NCBI GenBank assembly: GCA_021828935.1
Contig: JAJZCU010000192.1
Coordinates: 1 to 5,189, forward strand
Source: Planctomycetota bacterium
GTDB taxonomy: Bacteria > Planctomycetota > Phycisphaerae > WQYP01
DNA length: 5,189 nt
Reading direction: 5' to 3'
Under the pieces are notes generated by a model. It saw nothing but the letters and a program-made list of their open reading frames with translations. It was not told where the DNA came from and did not search any database. The position numbers were made by a program, and so were the translations under genes. Below are positions 1-5,189 of the stretch, piece after piece. How positions within the stretch are numbered: position 1 is the stretch's first letter; every line of letters begins with the position of its first letter.

Positions 1-55
1 AAGGATGGAGCGTTCGCACCTTCATCTGCCGTCGCGGTTCCGCGCAAATTCAACC

Positions 56-72
56 GTCCCGCGGGACTTTTT
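56..72 (+). terminator. Possible Rho-independent terminator at the left edge
   Basis: The perfect 12-base palindrome GTCCCGCGGGAC (56-67) is followed directly by TTTTT (68-72). That is the stem-plus-U-tract form of an intrinsic terminator reading rightward, and would suit a plus-strand gene ending left of the window and converging on the minus-strand membrane-protein gene. Against it, the stem is short: 5 bp with a 2-base loop, or 4 bp with a 4-base loop. No coding sequence that it would terminate is visible. Confidence 0.35.
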
Positions 73-91
73 CTATCATTCTTCCCGGTTT

Positions 92-163
92 CCCGGCATT
101 GCGTTGCGACTTTATGCCGGGCTATTTCCAGCCGCCCTTCGGGCTACGGTTTCGGTCGGCGGC
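92..163. repeat. Double-hairpin block resembling a dispersed palindromic (REP-like) repeat
   Basis: CCCGGCAT (92-99) and ATGCCGGG (114-121) form a perfect 8-bp stem around a 14-base loop. Nine bases later a second structure begins: GCCC-TTC-GGGC (134-144), or alternatively GCCGCC (131-136) pairing with GGCGGC (158-163). Two G+C-rich hairpins in tandem in a convergent or 3'-flanking position are typical of REP-type extragenic palindromes, some of which are moved by IS200-like REP-associated transposases. Only one copy lies in this window, so its repeated nature is inferred from form. The outer 131-163 pairing is followed by an A/T-rich tail with a T5 run, so it might instead act as a weak rightward terminator. 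Confidence 0.4.
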
Positions 164-202
164 CATAATTATTTTTATTTAACAAGATCCGCCATGCCGG
201 CG

Positions 203-211
203 CCCCCCCCC
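203..211. repeat. Homopolymer run of nine C
   Basis: Nine consecutive C's precede GGG inside the gene-free flank. Runs of this length are prone to replication slippage and to sequencing or assembly length errors. It lies outside any gene I can support, so a phase-variation role is not indicated. The frame of any short minus-strand ORF crossing it depends on the exact count. Confidence 0.8.
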
Positions 212-238
212 GGGCAAGCTGGTGGCTATATGTTTGCG

Positions 239-254
239 CCGCCATGCTTGGCGG
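239..254. repeat. Perfect 6-bp stem with TGCT tetraloop
   Basis: CCGCCA (239-244) and TGGCGG (249-254) pair perfectly around TGCT. On the minus strand it lies about 70 bases past the membrane-protein stop codon, so it could stabilise or end that transcript. No U-tract follows in either direction, so it is not a standard intrinsic terminator. Confidence 0.45.
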
Positions 255-325
255 TTCGCCGTTCAACTGCCAGGCCGTCGCCGGCCGCGCCGACTGCGGC
301 ATTGGGCGCCGTGCATGGGACAATT

Positions 326-1321
326 CTATGCCACGGCTTGTGGCGGGCAGGCGCCGGGCGTTAACTCGTTGGCGCTTTGCTCAATGGTTTCGGGCCCGTT
401 TGGACGCGCCGCCGTGGCGCGGCGCACCACCAGCAGGCCAAGCCCCGCCAGAATTAACTCCAAAGACATCTGCATCAGTCGTGGAAGTGCCACGGCCACC
501 ACCACAAGGTCGACGGCGTTGTGTAACAGCGGCGCAAGGAAAAGCGCCTGCACGCCCTCGCGCACCCCCAGGCCGCCGGGCAGCAGGCTGAACATGCCCA
601 GGCATATGGACAGGGCAAAGGCGCCGCAGAGCTTTGGAAATTCCGCCGGTGAAATCGCATGCATGCTGTGAACCGTGGCCCACAAAACAATGCCACCGAA
701 GAACCAGCTTGGGAAAAACAGCAGCACGGCGCCGGCCAGATCGCGTTCTGGCAGACAGTTGGCCGGCTTCATGGCGGAGCGCTTAAAGGTGGCCAAAATT
801 TTATTTAATATTGGGTAAAAAACGCGGGGGTGAAACAGGGCCAGCAAAACCGCCACCAAGGCCACGCACAGCACCAAATACAGCGGGTGGTCGCGGGCCA
901 CAAACACCAATGCCACGGAGCCCACCAAGCCCGCGGACAGCGTGTACATCGCGTTTTCCAACAACGTTGAAAGCAGGCAGGTCTCGCGCGCCATGCCCAG
1001 GCGCGTGGCCCGCTCCGCCCGCAACAGCACCAGCAGCACCTTGCCCGGCACATACTTGCCCAATTGGCTGAATGTATAGGCGCCCAGCAGCGGCACGGTG
1101 CGGGTGCGATCGCCCATGCGCCAGGCAATCCACCGCCATGTGAGCGCGTTGGTCAACTGCACGCACAGGTAGGCCAGCAGGGCCACAATTAAATACCAAG
1201 GATTTAAGTGCAGCGGATGCGTGCGCAGATCCGTCCAGGTTTTGCGCAGTTTCCATGCGACAAAGCCCAGCACAGCGACCATCACAACTATTTTGACCGT
1301 CAGTATGACTGTCTTTTTCAT
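326..1321 (-). CDS. Polytopic membrane protein, UPF0104 / lysylphosphatidylglycerol-synthase TM-domain family (flippase-like)
   Basis: The product is 331 residues. It is an integral inner-membrane protein with about seven or eight hydrophobic segments (roughly residues 5-23, 42-64, 115-143, 147-165, 195-217, 230-250 and a long stretch at 265-299). Two motifs mark the family: QLGKYVPGKV (86-95) and SLLPGGLGVREG (245-256), matching the GKYxPGK and PGGxGxREG blocks of LPG_synthase_TM (Pfam PF03706), also called UPF0104/YbhN. Family members without a catalytic aminoacyl-transferase domain, as here, are usually annotated as flippase-like or of unknown function; in MprF this membrane region flips aminoacylated lipids. 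The frame stays open upstream to 1657, but I chose the ATG at 1321. It begins the first hydrophobic segment (MKKTVILTVKI), has AAGG (1331-1334) nine bases upstream, and avoids a 112-residue Arg/Pro-rich extension overlapping topA in another frame. It follows topA on the same strand after a 172-bp gap. The substrate is unknown. The family call is firm; the function is not. Confidence 0.88.
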   Translation of the reverse strand: MKKTVILTVKIVVMVAVLGFVAWKLRKTWTDLRTHPLHLNPWYLIVALLAYLCVQLTNALTWRWIAWRMGDRTRTVPLLGAYTFSQLGKYVPGKVLLVLLRAERATRLGMARETCLLSTLLENAMYTLSAGLVGSVALVFVARDHPLYLVLCVALVAVLLALFHPRVFYPILNKILATFKRSAMKPANCLPERDLAGAVLLFFPSWFFGGIVLWATVHSMHAISPAEFPKLCGAFALSICLGMFSLLPGGLGVREGVQALFLAPLLHNAVDLVVVAVALPRLMQMSLELILAGLGLLVVRRATAARPNGPETIEQSANELTPGACPPQAVA

Positions 1322-1493
1322 CCGTGAATGCCTTGTACGAAAAAGCACTTGAACTGCCGCGGCAACCCGCGCCGCCGTTAAACCGCCCCGTCGGGGTTTA
1401 TTTACTGCAACGCGATGCGCGCCGGATGATTGCAGAAATTTCCGACTATCGCGTACAAAAACCCGGATGTGGATAGGTCGCCCGCCGGGCGCC
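1322..1493 (-). other. Intergenic gap between topA and the membrane-protein gene
   Basis: This 172-bp stretch holds the membrane gene's AAGG ribosome-binding site (1331-1334). It also has a small hairpin at 1380-1399 (CCCC-GTC-GGGG flanked by AAA/TTT) and the T-tract structure described separately. I see no good -35/-10 pair, so I cannot tell whether the membrane gene has its own promoter or depends on read-through from topA. Confidence 0.5.
1457..1489 (-). terminator. Weak candidate terminator after topA
   Basis: On the minus strand, a few bases after the topA stop, CCCGG (complement of 1485-1489) can pair with CCGGG (complement of 1462-1466) and is followed at once by TTTTT (1461-1457). 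The T-tract position is right for an intrinsic terminator. The stem is only 5 bp with an 18-base loop, and it competes with a local hairpin, GCCC-GGC-GGGC, at 1480-1490. If it works, it is probably leaky. Confidence 0.25.
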
Positions 1494-4166
1494 CTATGCC
1501 ACCGGGGCGGCCGCCTCGGTCGCCGCCTTTTTCGCAACGGCTCTTTTTCTGGGCTTGGCCGGGGCCTTGGCAGCTTTGCCCTTGGCGGGCTTTTCCGCGG
1601 CGTCTTCTGCGTCCGCCCCATAGTTGGTTCCCGCGGGCTTGGCCTTCGCCAGCACATCTGGCGGCGGCCAGGCGTCCTTGGCCTTGAGTTCCTGGAATTC
1701 GGCCAAACGATCTATCGGCAGCGTCATGCGGCATTTCGGATAGCCCTTGCAGGATAAAAATTCGCCGCGTTTGCCCGACCTGATTAACAATTCATGCTTT
1801 CCACACCGCGGGCACGGCAGACCGGAGGCCTTTGGCGGCGGCTGCGGCGGCAACGGCAATCCGGTTTTTCTATCAGGTTTCTGTATCACCTTACATTCCG
1901 GATAGCCCGAACACCCAAAAAATGGCCCAAAGCGTCCCAGCCGCTTGATCATAGGTTTCTGACACGTCGGGCACTTATGTTCCGTGACTTCCAACTGCAC
2001 CGGCTTGCCTTCGCGATCCACATTCATGGCCCCTTTGCATTCAGGATAACGCGAACATGACAAGAAACGCTTGCCGCGCTTGGAGAGCTTGTACGCCATC
2101 ATGGATCCGCACTCCGGGCATTTATACTCTGAAGGCGTGGCCTCGGCGCGGGCATGGGTCATGCGGTTTTCTGCGGTGGCCAGGTCTTTTTCCAATGGGT
2201 CGTAAAAGTTATGAACCACCTCCACCCAATTGCGGCTGGCGTCTTCAATCTGGTCCAGCTCTGATTCCACCTTGCGCGTGAAGCCGGTGTCCATGAGGTC
2301 CGGAAAACCTTCCACTAATTTGTCCGTGACTTTCATGCCCAGGTCGGTGGCGAAAAGACGCCGGTCCTTTACCTCTACATATTGCCGATCTTGTATGGTT
2401 GTGATGATGCTGGCATAGGTGCTGGGGCGGCCGATGCCTTCCGATTCCAGGGCCTTCACGAGACTGGCTTCGCTATAGCGCGGCGGCGGAGCGGTAAAAT
2501 GCTGGGTGGGGGTTAAATCCAGCGGGGCCAGGGGCTGCGTCTCTTTTAACGCCGGCAGAATCTGCTCGTCAAAGCGGGTCATCGTTCCCATGACTTTTAG
2601 AAAGCCGTCAAATTCCAGCGTTCGGCCACTGGCCTTGAACGTGGCCACGGCGGCGCCACCGGCCGCCGCGCTGCCCGGCGCCTTGGGCCGGGCGTCAATG
2701 AGCGCTTCAGTAACCAACCAGCGGGCCGGGGTCATCTGGCAGGCCACGAAACGCTTCCAAATAATTTCATAAAGTTTAAATTGCTCTTCATTAAGAAAAC
2801 CGCGGATGCGCTGCGGAGTCAGCGTCACATCGGTGGGACGGATGGCCTCGTGCGCTTCCTGGGCCCCGGCCTTGGCGGCGTAGACGTTGGGCGCCTGCGG
2901 CAGATAATTTGTGCCAAAATCCTGTTGAATGAAAGCGCGCACGGCTTTGATGGCATCGGCGCTGATGTTCTGCGAATCGGTACGCATGTAGGTAATCAAA
3001 CCCACGGCGCCCAGTTCGCCTAATTCAACGCCTTCATAGAGGCTCTGCGCCACGCGCATGGTGCGCTGGGCCCCGAAGCCCATCTGGTTGCTGGCCGCCT
3101 GTTGCAGCGTGCTGGTGGAAAACGGCCCCGACGGCCGCGATGCCGATTGGCGCGAGGTGAGTTGTCTGACCGAAAACGCGACGGGCGATTTTGCAAAATC
3201 AACCACGCCTTCAATGTGGGTGAGATTTAAGGCCGCGGCCCGCGCCGGAATGCCGCGCGGGCCGTTTTTACCATCATTGGCCACGGTGACGACATTTTTG
3301 ACGATTAGGCCCACGGCGGCCGCGGCGTCGCGGGCCACGGTGACATCTTTGGGGTCAAATTTCTTGCCTAAGAATTCCAGCAGTTGCGCCTTAAACGCGC
3401 TGTTCTCCGCCAGCCAGCGCGTTCTTTCCGCCGCATTGGGGGCGCCTGCCGCAGGCGCGGAATCGGTGCCGTCATCGGGCTCATCCTCATCGCCGGTTAA
3501 AAAGCTTTGCCATTCCCCGGCCAAAGCAGCGGCCCGTAGCAAATCGGTGGTGAAATAGGCGTTTAGTCGCCAGTATTCTTCGGGTTGAAACGCCAAAATT
3601 TCGCGCTCACGGTCCACAATCAATTTGACGGCCACGCTTTGCACGCGCCCGGCGGAGAGACCCCGCGCCACCTTTTTCCAGAGCAGGGGCGAAATTTTGT
3701 AGCCCACCAGCCGATCCAGAATGCGCCGCGCCTGCTGGGCATCAACCTTGGGTTGGTCGATTAGCCGCGGATTTTGAAACGCATGCAGAATCGCACTTTT
3801 TGTGATTTCATTAAATACCACGCGCTTGGCCTGACCGACGTTTAACCCCATGGCGTGCGCCAAATGCCATGCGATGGCTTCGCCTTCACGGTCCAAGTCG
3901 GTCGCCAGATAAACTTCGGCGCTGTTCCGGGCGGCGGCGCGCAAGTCGCGGATGAGCCCCGAGCGCCGCGCAATGATTTCATAGGTGGGCTGAAAATTGT
4001 TTTCAATGTCCACGCCCATCCCTTTTTCGGGCAGGTCGCGCACATGCCCCATGGAGGCTTTCACTTCATAATTCTCGCCGAGATACTTATTGATCGTCTT
4101 GGCCTTTGCCGGCGATTCCACAATCACCAAGGTCTTGCCGAAACCTTGCGTTCTTTTTCCTGCCAC
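1494..4166 (-). CDS. topA: DNA topoisomerase I (type IA)
   Basis: The 890-residue enzyme (E. coli TopA has 865) relaxes negative supercoils by cutting one DNA strand through a 5'-phosphotyrosine link. The Toprim domain begins at residue 11 with KTLVIVESPAKAKTI (Glu17) and carries the metal-binding DxDxE at Asp90, Asp92 and Glu94. The core follows: LSAGRVQS (170-177), the active-site block GLITYMRTDS with Tyr393 and Arg395, AHEAIRP (438-444), and SEGIGRPSTYASII (574-587). Three complete C4 zinc ribbons follow (Cys683/686/704/710, 732/735/752/758, 785/788/806/812), then a Lys/Ala/Pro-rich tail from about 858. No catalytic residue is missing. The segment between REREILAF and RPSGPFSTSTLQQ is about 145 residues, clearly longer than in E. 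coli, and includes an acidic run at 226-235. The start is GTG: an in-frame TAA lies four codons upstream, the Toprim strand begins ten residues later, and AGAGGT sits just upstream. The identification is certain. Confidence 0.98.
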   Translation of the reverse strand: MAGKRTQGFGKTLVIVESPAKAKTINKYLGENYEVKASMGHVRDLPEKGMGVDIENNFQPTYEIIARRSGLIRDLRAAARNSAEVYLATDLDREGEAIAWHLAHAMGLNVGQAKRVVFNEITKSAILHAFQNPRLIDQPKVDAQQARRILDRLVGYKISPLLWKKVARGLSAGRVQSVAVKLIVDREREILAFQPEEYWRLNAYFTTDLLRAAALAGEWQSFLTGDEDEPDDGTDSAPAAGAPNAAERTRWLAENSAFKAQLLEFLGKKFDPKDVTVARDAAAAVGLIVKNVVTVANDGKNGPRGIPARAAALNLTHIEGVVDFAKSPVAFSVRQLTSRQSASRPSGPFSTSTLQQAASNQMGFGAQRTMRVAQSLYEGVELGELGAVGLITYMRTDSQNISADAIKAVRAFIQQDFGTNYLPQAPNVYAAKAGAQEAHEAIRPTDVTLTPQRIRGFLNEEQFKLYEIIWKRFVACQMTPARWLVTEALIDARPKAPGSAAAGGAAVATFKASGRTLEFDGFLKVMGTMTRFDEQILPALKETQPLAPLDLTPTQHFTAPPPRYSEASLVKALESEGIGRPSTYASIITTIQDRQYVEVKDRRLFATDLGMKVTDKLVEGFPDLMDTGFTRKVESELDQIEDASRNWVEVVHNFYDPLEKDLATAENRMTHARAEATPSEYKCPECGSMMAYKLSKRGKRFLSCSRYPECKGAMNVDREGKPVQLEVTEHKCPTCQKPMIKRLGRFGPFFGCSGYPECKVIQKPDRKTGLPLPPQPPPKASGLPCPRCGKHELLIRSGKRGEFLSCKGYPKCRMTLPIDRLAEFQELKAKDAWPPPDVLAKAKPAGTNYGADAEDAAEKPAKGKAAKAPAKPRKRAVAKKAATEAAAPVA

Positions 4167-4170
4167 GATT

Positions 4171-4176
4171 ACCTCT
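4171..4176 (-). promoter_or_regulatory. Shine-Dalgarno sequence that fixes the topA GTG start
   Basis: The minus strand reads AGAGGT, then AATC, then the GTG start codon at 4166-4164. The in-frame TAA at 4178-4176 overlaps the first base of this site, and no start codon lies between it and the GTG. The GTG is therefore the only plausible start before the Toprim domain. Confidence 0.75.
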
Positions 4177-4318
4177 TATCTGCTGTTGAAGCGCTTGGAG
4201 CCCAAGCAGCCTGTTGTAAAATTTTCCCTGACGCCCGTTGACCCAACCCGCTGGACCAAGCCCAAAGGGCCTCGAGGTTCGATGCACGACCGCTTAGCCT
4301 ATTCTATACGCCGGGCAA

Positions 4319-4473
4319 GTTGGTTATCGGTCCAACGCCGCTGCGGACTACTCACGGCGTTTCACCTGGCCCCGTCCTCTTGATGTTCCCTGGCATTAGC
4401 TCCCCCGTTGGAACAGGATTTGTATCAAGTGAGGCAGGTTGTCCAGCGTGGCGGACCACGGCCGGATATGGCC
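4319..4473. other. Cluster of stem-loops: candidate structured RNA or leader
   Basis: Five inverted repeats lie in 155 bases. GTTGG (4319-4323) pairs with CCAAC (4332-4336). AACGCCG (4334-4340) pairs with CGGCGTT (4355-4361); these two share bases 4334-4336 and are alternatives. CCTCTTGATGTTCC (4376-4389) pairs along its whole 14 bases with GGAAC (4410-4414), ATCAA (4424-4428) and GAGG (4431-4434), leaving bulges of 9 and 2 bases on one side. CGTGG (4447-4451) pairs with CCACG (4456-4460) around a CGGA loop. GGCC (4460-4463) pairs with GGCC (4470-4473). It could be a long 5' leader of topA (minus), a leader or small RNA on the plus strand, or protein-binding DNA. I match it to no named RNA family. 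Confidence 0.35.
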
Positions 4474-4597
4474 AAGCTGTTCCCCATGCGACCAACTTTA
4501 CGCAGCGGAGCAAGCTATTCAACCCAAATAAGACAGAATGTCAAGTTCGACGCTTGAATTAGAATGGAGAACATCCGGTATCCGCTGGGCCGATGAA

Positions 4598-4626
4598 TTG
4601 CACTTTCCGCTTGGTAGCGGTAATTT
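4598..4626 (+). promoter_or_regulatory. Weak sigma70-like promoter candidate for the glycosyltransferase
   Basis: TTGCAC (4598-4603) and TAATTT (4621-4626) are separated by exactly 17 bases and lie about 45 bases before the glycosyltransferase ATG. Each hexamer matches only half of the consensus, so the spacing is the best argument. It would give a short untranslated leader and would place the upstream stem-loop cluster outside this transcript. Confidence 0.25.
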
Positions 4627-4668
4627 TAGTCTCTTTATGCGTCCTAACGCTTTTCTGGAATTTCATAG

Positions 4669-5189
4669 ATGACCACGACCGTTGGTTTAGTTTTGGAACA
4701 GACCCTTGGCCATGTGACGCATGACCGCAACCTGCGAGACTATTTGTCGGGCAATCAGGACGTGCGCGGCATCTACATGCCGATTGCACCTTCCGCACCC
4801 GATGGTTATGAACGCTTTCCCATCATCAAAAACAACCTGACCTTGAAAGCCAGCCTGCGTGCGAAGGCGGCCGTCGCACGCGCAATGCGTGATTCGCCGT
4901 TGGACGTGATCTTTTATCACACGCAGGTCACGGCACTGTTTTCCAGCCAGTTTGCCCGGAAAGTGCCCGTGGTCATTTCCCTGGATGCCACGCCCGCCAA
5001 CTTTGATTGCATCGGGGGCGCCTATGGCCATATCCGTGGGTCTGGCCCGGCTGAATCAGCAAAAGCATGGTTGACGCGACGCATGTTTCGCACCGCCGCA
5101 CATGTGGTTTCCTGGAGCCGCTGGGCGGCGACTTCTCTGGCCGACGATTACGCCGTGCCGGCTGAAAAAATTACGGTCCAACGGCGAAT
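4669..5189 (+). CDS. Glycosyltransferase, GT-B fold (GT4-like), N-terminal part, truncated by the window edge
   Basis: The 173 codons present give the N-terminal Rossmann-like half of a GT-B glycosyltransferase, a class that transfers a sugar from an activated donor to a lipid, glycan or other acceptor. The protein opens with MTTTVGLVLEQTLGHVTH; the EQTLGHxTH block (10-18) is the family's N-terminal glycine-containing loop. VVISLDATPANFD (101-113) and HVVSWSRWAATSLADDYAVPAEKITV (145-170) match the region that leads into the interdomain linker of GT4-type enzymes. The donor-binding C-terminal domain lies beyond the window. The ATG at 4669 is the earliest possible start because TAG occupies 4666-4668 directly before it; GGAA (4657-4660), eight bases upstream, is a modest ribosome-binding site. 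The last residues, QRR, replace the usual PPGV-like stretch, which could be real divergence or a sequence error at the edge. The gene is divergent from topA. Donor and acceptor cannot be told from this half. Confidence 0.85.
   Translation, partial: MTTTVGLVLEQTLGHVTHDRNLRDYLSGNQDVRGIYMPIAPSAPDGYERFPIIKNNLTLKASLRAKAAVARAMRDSPLDVIFYHTQVTALFSSQFARKVPVVISLDATPANFDCIGGAYGHIRGSGPAESAKAWLTRRMFRTAAHVVSWSRWAATSLADDYAVPAEKITVQRR

Larger units (their letters stand above)
1..325. other. Gene-free left flank, rich in inverted repeats
   Basis: No reading frame here looks like a real protein. The plus frames are open for 160-360 bases, but their translations are Pro/Arg/Ala-rich with no recognisable motif, as expected by chance in GC-rich DNA. 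The stretch is the 3' flank of the minus-strand membrane-protein gene, whose stop is at 326-328. It contains several inverted repeats, a nine-C run and an 18-bp run of only A and T (165-182), listed separately where they form something definite. A leftward gene could begin at the ATG complementary to 23-25 (reading MKVRTLHP to the edge), but it has no clear Shine-Dalgarno sequence and is too short to judge. Confidence 0.6.
4167..4668. other. Divergent intergenic region between topA and the glycosyltransferase gene
   Basis: The 502-bp region must hold the 5' leaders, and probably the promoters, of both divergent genes. I found no tRNA, tmRNA, RNase P or SRP RNA signature on either strand. Reading frames within it (for example 4320-4562 plus, 80 codons) have no recognisable protein character. 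From the topA side it contains the topA ribosome-binding site, an 8-bp palindrome CCTCGAGG (4270-4277), a leftward -10-like TATAGAAT (4308-4301, without a convincing -35), a cluster of inverted repeats (4319-4473), and an A/T-richer segment before the glycosyltransferase start. The length is generous for two simple promoters, which leaves room for a regulatory leader or a small RNA. Confidence 0.6.

Noticed and set aside
180..302. Small minus-strand ORF after the membrane gene (ATG at 302)
   Set aside because: It crosses the C9 tract, has low-complexity content and no ribosome-binding site, and its frame depends on the exact homopolymer length.
1322..1657. Upstream extension of the membrane-protein reading frame (112 extra residues) overlapping the 3' end of topA
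   Set aside because: The extension is Arg/Pro-rich, overlaps topA in another frame, and precedes an ATG at 1321 that has a good ribosome-binding site and directly begins the first hydrophobic segment.
4087..4287. Minus-strand 66-codon ORF overlapping the topA start
   Set aside because: It overlaps the well-supported topA start in another frame and has no recognisable motif.
4265..4295. tRNA-like GGTTCGAT (T-loop look-alike) on the plus strand
   Set aside because: The flanking bases do not form a 5-bp T stem, and no acceptor, D or anticodon arms can be assembled around it.
4330..4410. Cobalamin-riboswitch-like or RNase P-like fragments on the minus strand
   Set aside because: Isolated short matches only (for example GGGAA and GGTGAAA). 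The defining conserved blocks and their spacing are missing.
4330..4413. Integron attC-like ends (GTCCAAC ... GTTGGAA)
   Set aside because: The left box fits RYYYAAC, but the right box breaks the GTTRRRY pattern in its last base, and the inner boxes do not pair. No integrase or cassette context is present.
4320..4562. Plus-strand 80-codon ORF in the divergent intergenic region
   Set aside because: No ribosome-binding site or family resemblance, and it overlies the stem-loop cluster. Chance openness in GC-rich DNA explains it.
4687..5031. Minus-strand 114-codon ORF opposite the glycosyltransferase
   Set aside because: It is antisense to a plus-strand frame with clear glycosyltransferase motifs, and has no recognisable motif of its own.

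Overview
The window is moderately GC-rich chromosomal DNA from a bacterium. It holds two complete minus-strand genes, one plus-strand gene cut by the right edge, and two gene-free stretches rich in inverted repeats. The organism cannot be fixed from sequence alone. A long TopA with a spacer in its middle domain, three zinc ribbons and a Lys/Ala tail, together with the style of the flanking genes, suggests the Planctomycetota/Verrucomicrobiota (PVC) side of the tree, with a Phycisphaerae-like planctomycete as my low-confidence guess.

Layout, left to right. Positions 1-325 carry no convincing gene. They hold a palindrome followed by five T's (56-72), a double-hairpin block resembling a dispersed palindromic repeat (92-163), an 18-bp pure A/T island, a nine-C run and a 6-bp tetraloop hairpin. 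Positions 326-1321 (minus) encode a polytopic membrane protein of the UPF0104 / lysylphosphatidylglycerol-synthase transmembrane family. Positions 1322-1493 are a short gap with weak terminator-like structures. Positions 1494-4166 (minus) encode DNA topoisomerase I (TopA), complete, starting at GTG. Positions 4167-4668 are a 502-bp divergent intergenic region with a cluster of stem-loops at 4319-4473 and a weak promoter-like pair just before the next gene. Positions 4669-5189 (plus) are the N-terminal domain of a GT-B glycosyltransferase that runs off the window.

How the genes relate: topA is a housekeeping gene that relaxes negatively supercoiled DNA. The downstream membrane protein lies on the same strand 172 bp away and could be co-transcribed or separate. 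The glycosyltransferase is divergent. A glycosyltransferase and a UPF0104-type protein both point loosely to envelope lipid or glycan work, but they sit on opposite sides of topA, so a shared pathway is only an inference.

I see no defence system, CRISPR array, mobile-element gene, tRNA or rRNA. The parts least explained by known genes are the stem-loop cluster upstream of topA and the hairpin pair near the left edge.
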